Positions 23,608-32,055 of a stretch of DNA of 36,570 nt are shown one piece after another. The DNA is from Bacillota bacterium (GTDB lineage: Bacteria > Bacillota > Clostridia > Clostridiales > Clostridiaceae), in NCBI GenBank assembly GCA_021781745.1, contig JAJXWH010000050.1, positions 1-36,570 on the forward strand, read 5' to 3'. Within the stretch, counting starts at the first letter, position 1. The number at the start of each line of letters is the position of its first letter. The notes under the pieces are model-generated. The model searched no databases. It was not told where the DNA came from and saw only the letters and a list, made by a program, of their open reading frames with translations. Made by a program: the position numbers and the translations under genes.

Positions 23608-24510
23608 TTGAAAAAGATTACCTTTGCTATGGTGATAATAACCATTGCATTATCTCTTGGTATGAGTTTTTTTTCTAGTCCATTGTTGGCTAATACAGAA
23701 AATGGTAAAACTGAAAGTAGAGATAAATATTTAAACATAATTACAGTTAGTAAACCACAGTATGATATGGTTAAGAAGATTATAAAAGAGAAAAATAATG
23801 CAGAATATATGTTTACTAATGATAAAGACATTAGTGAATTTAAATATAGCGAGGACGTTCTAAATAATATATCAAATATGGATTTATTTATTTACGCAGG
23901 TACTTCATTTGAGCCTTGGACAAATTCATTTATTGATGAATTGAAGAAGGGTAACCTTGGCATAATAAATTTATCTAGAGGTATTAAGTTACTAAACTAT
24001 ACTAATGCCGGTAGTACCAAAGAAAATCCGTACTATTTCGAAGGCATAGAAGAATATAAAATAGCGTTATACAATGTAAAATCAGCTATTCAAGACCGAG
24101 ATCCTCAGAATAGGGATTATTATGAAGAAAATTACAATGAAGCTATAAAAGAATTTGATAAGAACATGAAACTTTATGAAAATAAATTGAAATCACTAAG
24201 TGATTATAAATTTATAACTCTTAATAATGATTTTGATTATCTTACTAAATCTTTGAATTTAAATACTATTATGCTTGATAATCATGAACTTTCCGAATTT
24301 ATAAAATTAAATAATTTGGACCCCAAAAAAGTTATTATAATAGTTGATGGAGAAACTGAAACTAAAATAGATCTATCAGGTTATAATACAGTAAAACTTT
24401 GGAAGTATTATGGTGATATGTCTTTTGACGATTTAATTTTGTATAATGTAAAAGAATTATCAAAGTGGGCAAAGCCAGCAGGAGCATCTGTTTCAAATAA
24501 TGCAGCATAA
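23608..24510 (+). CDS. Secreted ZnuA-like (cluster A-I) protein lacking metal ligands
   Basis: A 300-residue protein with an N-terminal signal peptide (KK then a hydrophobic stretch to ~27, probable cleavage after LLA). There is no lipobox Cys, so it is probably released rather than lipid-anchored. The fold matches the metal-binding ABC substrate proteins: DLFIYAGTSFEPW and a YYEENYNEAIKEF helix resemble ZnuA/MntC. The usual His ligands appear replaced, however: ISEFKY where a PHxYEP motif is expected, NPYYFEG for DPHxWLS, LNNDFDYL for a His-containing segment, and no clear C-terminal acidic ligand. Start TTG 23608 follows GGAGGTGA by seven bases. No transporter ATPase or permease is adjacent. 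The function is unknown. Confidence 0.7.
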   Translation: MKKITFAMVIITIALSLGMSFFSSPLLANTENGKTESRDKYLNIITVSKPQYDMVKKIIKEKNNAEYMFTNDKDISEFKYSEDVLNNISNMDLFIYAGTSFEPWTNSFIDELKKGNLGIINLSRGIKLLNYTNAGSTKENPYYFEGIEEYKIALYNVKSAIQDRDPQNRDYYEENYNEAIKEFDKNMKLYENKLKSLSDYKFITLNNDFDYLTKSLNLNTIMLDNHELSEFIKLNNLDPKKVIIIVDGETETKIDLSGYNTVKLWKYYGDMSFDDLILYNVKELSKWAKPAGASVSNNAA

Positions 24511-24552
24511 TATAAGTTATATTTATACAAAACCATTACACAAAAATATTCT

Positions 24553-24599
24553 CTATACTAAACGTGCGTATTATTTTATGTATTTTTAGTATAGTTTTT
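24553..24599 (+). terminator. Terminator after ZnuA-like gene
   Basis: CTATACTAAA (24553-24562) pairs with TTTAGTATAG (24585-24594), then five T. Confidence 0.75.
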
Positions 24600-24648
24600 A
24601 TTTTATATATCAGTAAAATATTCACATGCAGTAAAAGAAAAAAACTTG

Positions 24649-24677
24649 TTGCTTTATTTATAAATGTATTATATAAT
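24649..24677 (+). promoter_or_regulatory. tRNA-Trp promoter
   Basis: -35 TTGCTT (24649-24654), a 17-base spacer and -10 TATAAT (24672-24677), 12 bases before the mature tRNA. Confidence 0.6.
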
Positions 24678-24689
24678 GATTATTGTCTT

Positions 24690-24764
24690 AGGGGTATGGC
24701 TCAACGGTAGAGTAGTGGTCTCCAAAACCATTGGTTGTGGGTTCAAATCCTACTGCCCCTGCCA
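24690..24764 (+). tRNA. trnW: tRNA-Trp (anticodon CCA)
   Basis: The cloverleaf is complete. Acceptor AGGGGTA (24690-24696) pairs with TGCCCCT (24754-24760), one G-U. The D stem is GCTC/GAGT. The anticodon stem GTGGT/ACCAT encloses CT-CCA-AA, and the T arm is GTGGG-TTCAAAT-CCTAC. Discriminator G and an encoded CCA follow (24761-24764). It is a common integration target, and an integrase-bearing element starts directly downstream. Confidence 0.96.
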
Positions 24765-24767
24765 CAA

Positions 24768-24798
24768 AGGTCGTAGTACGTTGTACTACGGCTTTTTT
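24768..24798 (+). terminator. Terminator of tRNA-Trp
   Basis: CGTAGTAC (24772-24779) pairs with GTACTACG (24783-24790), followed by GC and six T. Confidence 0.85.
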
Positions 24799-24891
24799 AT
24801 ATTTAAAAGACAATCTACCCTCTGAAATGGCTTATAGAGCCATTATTCAGTGTGGGTAATGTTACCATGTACTAGCTAATACTCGTTTGTG

Positions 24892-24921
24892 AGGGGCAAT
24901 AAGGGGCAAAAAAAGGGGCAA
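24892..24921. repeat. Three AGGGGCAA repeats, candidate integrase arm sites
   Basis: AGGGGCAA occurs at 24892-24899, 24902-24909 and 24914-24921. Short GGGGCAA-type direct repeats beside the attachment site are typical arm-binding sites of tyrosine integrases. The surrounding gap (24799-25192) also has ATGGCT/AGCCAT (24827-24843) and GGTAA/TTACC (24855-24866) inverted repeats, and a TATAAT at 25158-25163 that may serve the cassette. I see no gene in it. Confidence 0.55.
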
Positions 24922-25192
24922 AATTGTACAGGATAAGTTGATAATACACTGGAAATTTTAAAACTAAAATAAAATTTTAAGTAAAGAGTAATTATGTGTC
25001 CTTATAAATATTTATGAATATTTTAATATATATTCAAAGTTAAATTCAATATAGTTGTAAGATCTTGATTAAGATTATGAAAATTTAGAGTTTGATTATT
25101 ATATGAATATTAACTTTAAAGTGGAAATATGTGAGATAAATTAGCTGGATTATATGATATAATTATAACAATATATAATTGGGGGGATTATA

Positions 25193-26416
25193 ATGGTTAT
25201 AGAGATGTTTCCAGCAGAAAATGGAGATGCATTTTTAATAAAATTAGATGAAAAAAATATACTTATTGATATGGGATATTCTGATACATATAATAATTGT
25301 ATTAAAAACAGCTTGGTGGAATTAAAGAAGAAAAATCAATGTATTGATTTATTAATTATAACCCATATAGATGAAGATCATATAGAAGGTGCTATAGAAT
25401 TTTTAAAGGAAAATGGAAGAGCTAGTGATCCGCAAATTATTGAGGTTAAAGAAATATGGCACAATTCATACAGACATTTGCAATTTGATGTAGATAAGGT
25501 CGATAGTATAAATGAATTTGAAAAAGGGCAATTAAACGATATAAAATTAAGAAATTCAGGATCAGTTAGAAAAAAAACAAATGAATCAAATCCAGTTAGT
25601 GCAAAGCAAGGTAGTACATTAGCAGGATATTTGTATGGTTTGGGATTTGTGAATAGTAAGTGGAATTCATCATTTAATTATGAAGCCGTAAATTTAGATA
25701 GTAAAAATGAAATTAAATTGAGTGATATTAAATTTCATATATTATCTCCTGATACAAGGAAATTGGGTGAACTGTCAAAATTATGGATTAAAGAATTGAG
25801 GAAAATAGATAACGATTTTGAGATTAGTAATGAAAAAATCTTTGATGATGCTTATGAATTATATATGAAAAAACTTAAACCAATCATAGACGTACATGAG
25901 AATAAGGATGTATCATATAGTTTAAAAAAATTTGAAACTCTTATTGAAGAAGAGATAAAAAGAACTGATAAAGATGCATCAAAAAGCAATGGGGCATGCA
26001 TAGCTTTTATATTAGAATATAGAGGTAAAAAACTTCTGTTTCTAGGAGATGCACATGACGATATAATATCTGATAGCTTAGAGAAATATAAGGAGCTAGG
26101 AAATTCATTGGATTTTGATGTGGTAAAAATTTCTCACCATGGAAGTATAAAAAATAATTTTATGTGGATAGAAAAAATAAAATCTAAGAAATATTTGATT
26201 TCAACAGACGGGAAAAAACACGGACATCCTAATAAAGAAGTAATTGCTAAAGTAATACAATATAATAATGAAAATAAGATTTTCTATTTTAACTATCCTT
26301 TAGATATAAGCAAAATTCTTGATGATACTATATTAAAGGACAAGCTAAATTATTCGATTGTAGTAGGAGATGGAATTTCTAGTTTACAAGTTGAGGTGAA
26401 TGATTGTGATGAATGA
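25193..26416 (+). CDS. MBL-fold hydrolase of ABC-3C/Lamassu-like cassette
   Basis: A 407-residue metallo-beta-lactamase-fold protein of the ComEC/Rec2-like branch. The metal-site motif is THIDEDH (residues 57-63: His58, Asp60, Asp62, His63). The later FLGDAHDD (Asp286) and ISHHGS (His315, His316) motifs, plus HGHP near 343-346, complete the pattern. A charged ~100-residue insertion (about 190-290) separates the motif groups. There is no signal peptide or membrane segment, so it is cytoplasmic. The best guess is a nuclease or phosphodiesterase effector of a defence system. GGGGGG lies before the ATG. Its 3' end overlaps the protease gene, and four genes run together with tiny gaps. The substrate is unknown. 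Confidence 0.8.
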   Translation: MVIEMFPAENGDAFLIKLDEKNILIDMGYSDTYNNCIKNSLVELKKKNQCIDLLIITHIDEDHIEGAIEFLKENGRASDPQIIEVKEIWHNSYRHLQFDVDKVDSINEFEKGQLNDIKLRNSGSVRKKTNESNPVSAKQGSTLAGYLYGLGFVNSKWNSSFNYEAVNLDSKNEIKLSDIKFHILSPDTRKLGELSKLWIKELRKIDNDFEISNEKIFDDAYELYMKKLKPIIDVHENKDVSYSLKKFETLIEEEIKRTDKDASKSNGACIAFILEYRGKKLLFLGDAHDDIISDSLEKYKELGNSLDFDVVKISHHGSIKNNFMWIEKIKSKKYLISTDGKKHGHPNKEVIAKVIQYNNENKIFYFNYPLDISKILDDTILKDKLNYSIVVGDGISSLQVEVNDCDE

Positions 26417-27584
26417 CAAAGAAAAGGAAAGAATTGAAAAATGTGTTGTTCAGATTGAGTGTGTCCATAATTCAAATAATGAGGATATAGAATTAGGTAC
26501 AGGATTTTTTATATCAAAAAATATTGTTATTACTGCTAATCATGTTATTAAGAATTATTATGATAATCCTTCAGATTATTTTATTAATGTTATACCAGTT
26601 AAAGCTGAGATAACTAAAGGAATAAAAGTAAAAAGAGTGATAGAAAGTGAAATTAATAATTTCATTTCAATCTTGGAAATAGAAGAAACTGTAGAAGTAA
26701 TTAAACCATTAAAATTTACAATAGGTTATCCAATAAAACGAGATGACAAGTATTTTTCATTTGGTCATCCTGAATGTAGCAGACTTTTTGGACATCCTTT
26801 AGAGAATGTAATTGCAACTAATATAAGTATAAATCAATCAAGAAAAATAGATTGGAAGCTATGTTTGAATAATGAAAGAGTAGAGGATTTTAAAGGTTTC
26901 TCTGGTTCACCTGTTATAATTGATAATATGTTAGTGGGGATAGTGCAAACAGAATCTGATGCAAACGGAAAAACTATATCAATAGGTATGTCAAGTGCAG
27001 ATATTATGAAACAGTATATCGATTGTGAGTATTATGAAGAATATATTGATATAAGAGCATTTGATGACTTTGAATCGTTAAACTTTGAAATAGACCCAGT
27101 AGAAATATCTGATGTTAGTAAAATAATAAAAGAAATGATAAATATAAAGAATACTAAAAACAAAAAAATAAGTAAAAGAAGAAAGCCTTATACAATAGTA
27201 GAAAAAATACAATTAAATAATTTATCTGGAAATATTATTGCTAAAATAAAAAAACATCATAATGAATCATTCGATGTAATTGATGAAGCTATATGTTGTT
27301 TATCAGAATATGAGTGTTGTATAAGGGATGATTTATATGATTATTATTGGGAAATATACATAGATACATTAAGCAAATTTGAAATTGATAGCGAAGACAT
27401 TGACAAAATAAAACAACATTCAAATAATATTTATTTAGATTTAGCAGAAAACATAAAAATACAATTATTTGAAGGGAAAAAAACAGGTATTCCTAGCAAT
27501 AAAATGCTTACATACATAAGTGCAATAACTGCATATGTATTTTACCAATGTAAATTTCTAATACCTATTGAAAATACAGTATAA
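26409..27584 (+). CDS. Trypsin-like protease with probable ABC-3C C-terminal domain
   Basis: About 391 residues. Residues ~10-200 are a trypsin-like protease: GTGFFISKNIVITANHV carries the catalytic His45, and GFSGSPV the nucleophile Ser165. The expected Asp before the ISILEI strand is Phe85 here, so the triad looks incomplete. Residues ~270-391 form a helical domain (beginning near IVEKIQLNNLSG) like the C-terminal domains that tether effectors to ABC three-component systems. The frame opens at ATG 26400, but GAGGTG (26393-26398) sits better for ATG 26409 (or GTG 26406); both overlap the MBL gene's stop. It is not secreted. It is likely an effector released by the ATPase complex. Confidence 0.72.
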   Translation: MNDKEKERIEKCVVQIECVHNSNNEDIELGTGFFISKNIVITANHVIKNYYDNPSDYFINVIPVKAEITKGIKVKRVIESEINNFISILEIEETVEVIKPLKFTIGYPIKRDDKYFSFGHPECSRLFGHPLENVIATNISINQSRKIDWKLCLNNERVEDFKGFSGSPVIIDNMLVGIVQTESDANGKTISIGMSSADIMKQYIDCEYYEEYIDIRAFDDFESLNFEIDPVEISDVSKIIKEMINIKNTKNKKISKRRKPYTIVEKIQLNNLSGNIIAKIKKHHNESFDVIDEAICCLSEYECCIRDDLYDYYWEIYIDTLSKFEIDSEDIDKIKQHSNNIYLDLAENIKIQLFEGKKTGIPSNKMLTYISAITAYVFYQCKFLIPIENTV

Positions 27585-27603
27585 AAGAAGGGAGAAGATA
27601 ATT

Positions 27604-27834
27604 ATGATAGTAGACTTTAACAGTGATCCTAAGAATTCAATTATATATACATCTAGTATTATATTAGAGTATTTAAAGTCTAATACTGATTCGCAAAATA
27701 TTGAAAACATATTTAAATACTGTATGTTAAAGCAAATGGATTACTCAACATTCTTTTTATCTGTAGATTGGTTATTTTTGATAGGTGTAATTAAAGAAAT
27801 TAATGATGAAAATGAGGTGATTTTGTGCGATTAG
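27604..27834 (+). CDS. Small ABC-3C middle component (MC6-like)
   Basis: A 76-residue helical protein, probably a winged-helix-type adaptor. The SIIYTSSIILEYL start and SVDWLFLIGVIKE end resemble, from memory, the middle component 6 family of ABC three-component systems, the counterpart of LmuC-like subunits. It would bridge the ATPase and the effector. The frame opens at TTG 27568, but GGGAGAAG lies before ATG 27604, which gives a compact protein matching the family length. It ends ten bases inside the ATPase gene. Confidence 0.65.
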   Translation: MIVDFNSDPKNSIIYTSSIILEYLKSNTDSQNIENIFKYCMLKQMDYSTFFLSVDWLFLIGVIKEINDENEVILCD

Positions 27835-29492
27835 TAAAGCTCACGGTAAAAGAGTCAATGTCAGATGAAATCATTAGATGTATAGAATTTAATGAATCAG
27901 GACTTTCTTTAATTGTTGATGAAACAGATAATGAAACTAGTGGAAGTAATATTGGAAAAACTACAGCTGTAAAGATTATTGACCTTTGTTTGGGTGCAAG
28001 ATCTGTGTCAAGTTTATATAAGGAGAAAGATACTGGCGAAAATCATCTTATAAAAGAATATTTGGATAAAAGTAAAGTGGTTGCAGAATTAGAATGTAGC
28101 ATAGATGGTGAAACGCATGTATTTAAAAGATGCTTGTATAAAAATGGGAAAAGTGAAATAGATGGTGAAATAGTAAGCAATTATAATGATTATATAAGTG
28201 AATTAAATAAAATAATATTTAACAATAAAAATAATACACCTAAGTTTAGACAATTAATCACTAAATTTATTAGGTTAGAAAATGCAAATGAAAGTTCATT
28301 ACTTAAGTATTTAGGTGATTATTGTAAGAATTATGAATATCAAGCTATTTATGGTTATCTCTATGGAATAAATACTTCAAAATCAAAAAATGTTGATATC
28401 ATAACTTTAAATCAAAATATAGAAAAAGACATAGAAGCTATATTTAGAAAAAATGGGGTATCTTCATTAGAAGAATTTGATACAAAGATAAAGTTAATGA
28501 AAGAAGAGGTTGAAAAATTTAAGAAGGCTTATTCAGAAGTCACAGTAATTGAAGAATACAAAGATAAAAAAGAAGAAATGGAAAGAACGTTATCTGACAT
28601 AAACAAGATGGAAGCAATGGCATCAAAAGGGAATTTAAAAATTGATCTAATGAAAGAAAAAATAAAAAAAGAAAAAGAAAAGATATTTTCAGTAGATCAC
28701 TTATTATTAAAAAATTTATATGATGAAACCAAAATATTATTAGATAAGCCATTACGAGATTTTAAAGAATTGGAGGAATTTCATAATGGAATGGTGAATA
28801 GAAGAATTGATATCCTCGAAGAATCATTAAAAGAAACAAGTGAGTTTGTAGATAAAGTAAATGTAAAATTAAATTCATTAAGAGCATCGTATGAGATGAA
28901 TTATGTGAGCTTTAATAGTGAGATTAAAGATAAATTTGAAGAGAAGTATAACGAATTTTCCAAAAATAACATTAAATTAGAAAGTTATATTAATGACTAT
29001 GGTTATATAGTTAAAAAGAATAAAGAAAAACAAGATAATCTTAGTAAAAAAATCAAAGATGATAATGATATTAATGAGAAAGAGGAAATTAAAAAATGCT
29101 TAAATAATTATTTTAAAGATTTGACTAATAATATTATTGGGGAGCCATATGCAATAGTATTTAATGATAATAATGATGAGGAGTTTCCAATTAAAATCAT
29201 TGGTATGAATGGAAAACCCGGAACTGGAATTAAAAAGGCAATGATTATGTGTTTTGATATTGCTTTTATAAAATTAATTATTGAAAAAGGGTATCATATG
29301 CCAATTTTTGAAATACATGATAAGTTAGAGAATATAGATTTGAAAGAGTTACAAAATATTGTTAATGAAAGTAGAAAATTTGATGGTCAGTATGTATTTC
29401 CAATACTCAATGATAGAATTGATAAATTAGCAATATTAGAGGAAGAGGTAGTTTTAAGGTTATCAGCAAAAGATAAATTTTTTCATATATAG
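27825..29492 (+). CDS. DUF2326-type SMC-like ABC ATPase of ABC-3C system
   Basis: A 555-residue SMC/RecF-like ATPase. Walker A is GSNIGKTT (residues 40-47). A long coiled-coil region (about 190-430, very rich in Lys/Glu) separates it from the C-terminal half. There a GTGIKKAMIM segment takes the place of the ABC signature and MPIFEIHD ends in the Walker B Asp, but the usual catalytic Glu is not next to it. This is the layout of DUF2326 ATPases, the LmuB-like sensors of ABC-3C systems, which probably recognise foreign DNA ends or structures. The start is GTG 27825 behind GAGGTG, overlapping the middle component by ten bases, so the subunits are translationally coupled. Confidence 0.82.
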   Translation: MRLVKLTVKESMSDEIIRCIEFNESGLSLIVDETDNETSGSNIGKTTAVKIIDLCLGARSVSSLYKEKDTGENHLIKEYLDKSKVVAELECSIDGETHVFKRCLYKNGKSEIDGEIVSNYNDYISELNKIIFNNKNNTPKFRQLITKFIRLENANESSLLKYLGDYCKNYEYQAIYGYLYGINTSKSKNVDIITLNQNIEKDIEAIFRKNGVSSLEEFDTKIKLMKEEVEKFKKAYSEVTVIEEYKDKKEEMERTLSDINKMEAMASKGNLKIDLMKEKIKKEKEKIFSVDHLLLKNLYDETKILLDKPLRDFKELEEFHNGMVNRRIDILEESLKETSEFVDKVNVKLNSLRASYEMNYVSFNSEIKDKFEEKYNEFSKNNIKLESYINDYGYIVKKNKEKQDNLSKKIKDDNDINEKEEIKKCLNNYFKDLTNNIIGEPYAIVFNDNNDEEFPIKIIGMNGKPGTGIKKAMIMCFDIAFIKLIIEKGYHMPIFEIHDKLENIDLKELQNIVNESRKFDGQYVFPILNDRIDKLAILEEEVVLRLSAKDKFFHI

Positions 29493-29494
29493 AG

Positions 29495-29527
29495 ATATTA
29501 GATAGTGAAATTTTCACTATCTAATAT
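29495..29527. terminator. Hairpin between cassette and integrase
   Basis: ATATTAGATAGTGAAA (29495-29510) and TTTCACTATCTAATAT (29512-29527) form an almost uninterrupted 33-base palindrome between convergent genes. It lacks a good T-run, so termination strength is uncertain. Confidence 0.6.
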
Positions 29528-29562
29528 TAAATGTTAGTATGTCATTAAAAGTAGACTGCCCA

Positions 29563-30735
29563 TTAAACAGTCTCCATCATCTCAGCAAGCCCATCCAATT
29601 TAGATGCGGCTTTTTCTTTTATGTCATCAAGAACATGAGTATAGGTATTCATAGTAACTGCAATATTACTATGGCCCATTAGTTTTTGAACGGTTTTTTC
29701 TTTTTCGCCTAGTTCAAATAAACGGGTCGCATAGGTATGGCGCAGATCATGGAATTTTATTATATCAAGATTATTTTCTACTAATATATCTTTGAAACTT
29801 TGCCGTAGTTTTCTGCTGTTTATATATTTACCATATCTATTACAAAATACTAAATTATTATCTTCATATCTATTAGTACTTTTGAATTTATTTCCTGCTT
29901 GATTTAATTTATGATGTCTTAACACAGATACTAAAAAATTAGGCATATCAACTTTTCTATGACCTTTTTGTGTTTTTGGAGTCTGAAGAATTCTATCTAT
30001 TTTGCCGCGTCCTTCTTGAGTAGGATTAGAAACTTCTGCAAGAGTTTTAGTCACATTAATATATCTTTCTTTAAAATTAATATCTTCCCAGGTTAATGCT
30101 AATAATTCACCTTGTCTTAAGCCACTATATAGGGCAGTCAAAAATAAAGCTTCATATGGATGATCTTTTATAATGCTAATAAACTTTTTTTGTTGTTCTA
30201 GTGTGAATGGATGAATCTTAGTATCTTTAGATAATTTTGCTTGCTGGGTTTCTTTTGGAAGTACTATGGCAGATGTGAAATCTTTTATTATTATATTTGT
30301 GTTATAAGCATATTTTATACAAGGAATTATTAAAGTATTAATACTTTTAACAGTATGAGGTGTTATCCCCTTCTTTATTAAATTATTATAGTATTTTTGA
30401 ATGTCAACTGCACAGATGTCTTTTATTTTAATATCTGAAAGTTCACAATCCTTTATGTGTATTCTATATATACTTTCATATAGAGTTTGGGTAGATGGTT
30501 TTATATGCAGGAATTGTACATTAAAAAGCCATTGTGTAAAAAAAGTATCAAAGAAATCTTTATTAGCAACTATATTATTATCAAGTTCAGTAGTTAAGGT
30601 TTTTATCTTACTTTCTAATTCTTTGACTGTAAGAGCATAAAGGTCTTTTGGTGTTCTTAAATTTTTATGCCTGAATCTATAAAAATAATATTCCTTGCCA
30701 GACTTTAATTTCTTTTTATATATCGTTTTTGCCAT
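29563..30735 (-). CDS. int: Phage-type tyrosine integrase
   Basis: A 390-residue integrase. There is an N-terminal arm-binding domain (residues ~1-55), an SAM-like core-binding domain (~60-150) and a catalytic domain with Arg207 (SGLRQGELLAL), a Lys at 254 or 257, His329 and Arg332 (HDLRH), His355 (LMGHS) and nucleophile Tyr365 (NTYTH). All catalytic residues are present, so it is probably active. GAAGGAG precedes ATG 30735; the longer open frame upstream lacks support. It points toward tRNA-Trp, whose 3' end is the likely attachment site, but 4.8 kb of cargo lies between them. Confidence 0.95.
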   Translation of the reverse strand: MAKTIYKKKLKSGKEYYFYRFRHKNLRTPKDLYALTVKELESKIKTLTTELDNNIVANKDFFDTFFTQWLFNVQFLHIKPSTQTLYESIYRIHIKDCELSDIKIKDICAVDIQKYYNNLIKKGITPHTVKSINTLIIPCIKYAYNTNIIIKDFTSAIVLPKETQQAKLSKDTKIHPFTLEQQKKFISIIKDHPYEALFLTALYSGLRQGELLALTWEDINFKERYINVTKTLAEVSNPTQEGRGKIDRILQTPKTQKGHRKVDMPNFLVSVLRHHKLNQAGNKFKSTNRYEDNNLVFCNRYGKYINSRKLRQSFKDILVENNLDIIKFHDLRHTYATRLFELGEKEKTVQKLMGHSNIAVTMNTYTHVLDDIKEKAASKLDGLAEMMETV

Positions 30736-30898
30736 TATATTTACTCCTTCTATAGTTTGTATATGAACATACTTGAGAATAAATGTTACTGTAAAGTTGT
30801 TATCTGTCATGCTCAACCATGCGAATTTAGTATGCGCAATTAGCCGTAGTTTATTACAAAATTAATATACATTTAGTAATTAAGCATATTATTATTAG

Positions 30899-31387
30899 CT
30901 ACAGATTAAGTAAATAATCTGAAAAAGTATCTTTCTTTTCAACTTTAAGATATGGCTCAAAATATATGAAATGGTTTTCTGATTCGGCTAAAACACCATA
31001 ACGTTTTTTATAATTTTTAATAGTATTTATTAAATGCTGCTCAGTTACATTTAAATATTCGGCAATTTCAAATGAATTAACTGCACCGTATTCATGAGCC
31101 CTAATTAAATCTTCTATTTTAATAGTATGCTCATAACCCCATCTGCGAGCTTTAATTTCTTGTTTCCTGTTAACAATTTTATTGTCATCAAGAATATTTC
31201 CATAAGAAGTTTCATGATGTCCAATTTCTTCGCTAAGAATACATTTCTTTTCTACATTAGTAGTTACTTTAAGATTTATTAAAATCTTATTGTTTTTATA
31301 AGCTCCCTTTAAATTTATATACATATTTTTTTCTTTAACCCTAATACCTTTTTCTTCTGCTTCAATTAATAAATTCTCATAACTCAC
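30899..31387 (-). CDS. ImmA/IrrE-family peptidase-like protein
   Basis: About 162 residues. LSEEIGHHETSYG (residues 51-63) is the ImmA-type zinc site, with the first His of HExxH replaced by Glu (EExxH), a variant common in phage ImmA-like proteins. A C-terminal helix-turn-helix-like segment (HEYGAVNSFEIAEYLNVT) follows. Such proteins cleave or inhibit the CI-like repressor on induction. The start GTG 31387 follows AGGGGTGA; the longer frame has no ribosome binding site. It lies directly downstream of the repressor gene on the same strand, as ImmA-ImmR pairs do. Confidence 0.82.
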   Translation of the reverse strand: MSYENLLIEAEEKGIRVKEKNMYINLKGAYKNNKILINLKVTTNVEKKCILSEEIGHHETSYGNILDDNKIVNRKQEIKARRWGYEHTIKIEDLIRAHEYGAVNSFEIAEYLNVTEQHLINTIKNYKKRYGVLAESENHFIYFEPYLKVEKKDTFSDYLLNL

Positions 31388-31481
31388 TTTGTCACCCCTG
31401 ATACTTGTAAAAATAATTATATTTAATTCAAGCAAGTAAAGTAGTTCATTATTATTTGAATAAAAATTAAGATTTTAAATA

Positions 31482-31835
31482 TTAAAATTCATCATTAAAC
31501 AAAATATCAATGTATTCATTGAGTAATTTTATCTTTCTTGGAGTTAATTTTTTTTCTTCTAAATGAGCAGCAACAGTACCAATTTGTTTTTGTTTTTCTT
31601 CATCTAAAATACTTTTTAATGAAGAGCTTGACTCATTTGAAGATTTATCTTGAAAGATTTCATCAATAGATACTCCAAGAGCAGCTGCTATTTTATTTAA
31701 TAATTCTATACTTGGTTCTCTTTTATTATTTAGTATATAGCTAATATGAGTAGGACTTACACGTACCATTTCTGCTAATTTCTTAGCTGAAATAGTATTA
31801 ATAATCATTAATCTCTTAATATTATCAGATAACAC
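31482..31835 (-). CDS. CI/ImmR-like XRE-family repressor
   Basis: About 117 residues. The N-terminal XRE helix-turn-helix (residues ~4-60) has SAKKLAEMVRVSPTHISYI and NNKREPSIELLNKIAAALGVS. A short Ser-rich linker and a C-terminal helical tail follow, as in ImmR-type repressors of integrative elements. GTG 31835 lies seven bases after AGAGG; the upstream GTG at 31844 is inside that site. It is divergent from the Cro-like gene and should hold the element quiescent. Confidence 0.85.
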   Translation of the reverse strand: MLSDNIKRLMIINTISAKKLAEMVRVSPTHISYILNNKREPSIELLNKIAAALGVSIDEIFQDKSSNESSSSLKSILDEEKQKQIGTVAAHLEEKKLTPRKIKLLNEYIDILFNDEF

Positions 31836-31850
31836 ATTAAACACCTCTTG

Positions 31851-32019
31851 AACTAATTGTTTAAACTAATTATAAACTAACAGTTAATATTTGGCAATAA
31901 AAACCTTCCAAAAAATGAGAAATATTTAGTAAAGAGAGTTATAAATGTTAAAAATATCAAAATATAATGAACTTTAAGCTTATATAGAACTTTGTGATTA
32001 ACTTTTAGTTTAATATAAT
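31851..32019. promoter_or_regulatory. Lysogeny switch: divergent promoters and repressor sites
   Basis: Repressor promoter (minus): -35 TTGCCA (31897-31892), 17 bases, -10 TATAAT (31874-31869). Early promoter (plus): -35 TTGTGA (31992-31997), 16 bases, -10 TATAAT (32014-32019). AACTAAT/AACTAAC half-sites at 31851, 31864 and 31875 overlap the repressor promoter, and the reverse half-site TTAGTTT (32005-32011) lies in the early promoter spacer, so both can be controlled by one repressor. Confidence 0.6.
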
Positions 32020-32055
32020 ATAAACAAGAAGTTAATTTTTGGAAGGAGATACCTT

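Noticed and set aside
24892..24921. AGGGGCAA repeats as a CRISPR array.
   Set aside because: Units are only 8 bases with 2-4 base gaps and no spacers or cas genes. The position fits integrase arm sites.
30736..30816. Longer integrase start at 30816.
   Set aside because: No ribosome binding site there. GAAGGAG directly precedes ATG 30735, and the extra residues are not integrase-like.
30899..31387. ImmA-like protein as an inactivated enzyme because HExxH reads EExxH.
   Set aside because: The EELGHH-type variant is common in phage ImmA-like proteins, so the change alone does not show loss of function.
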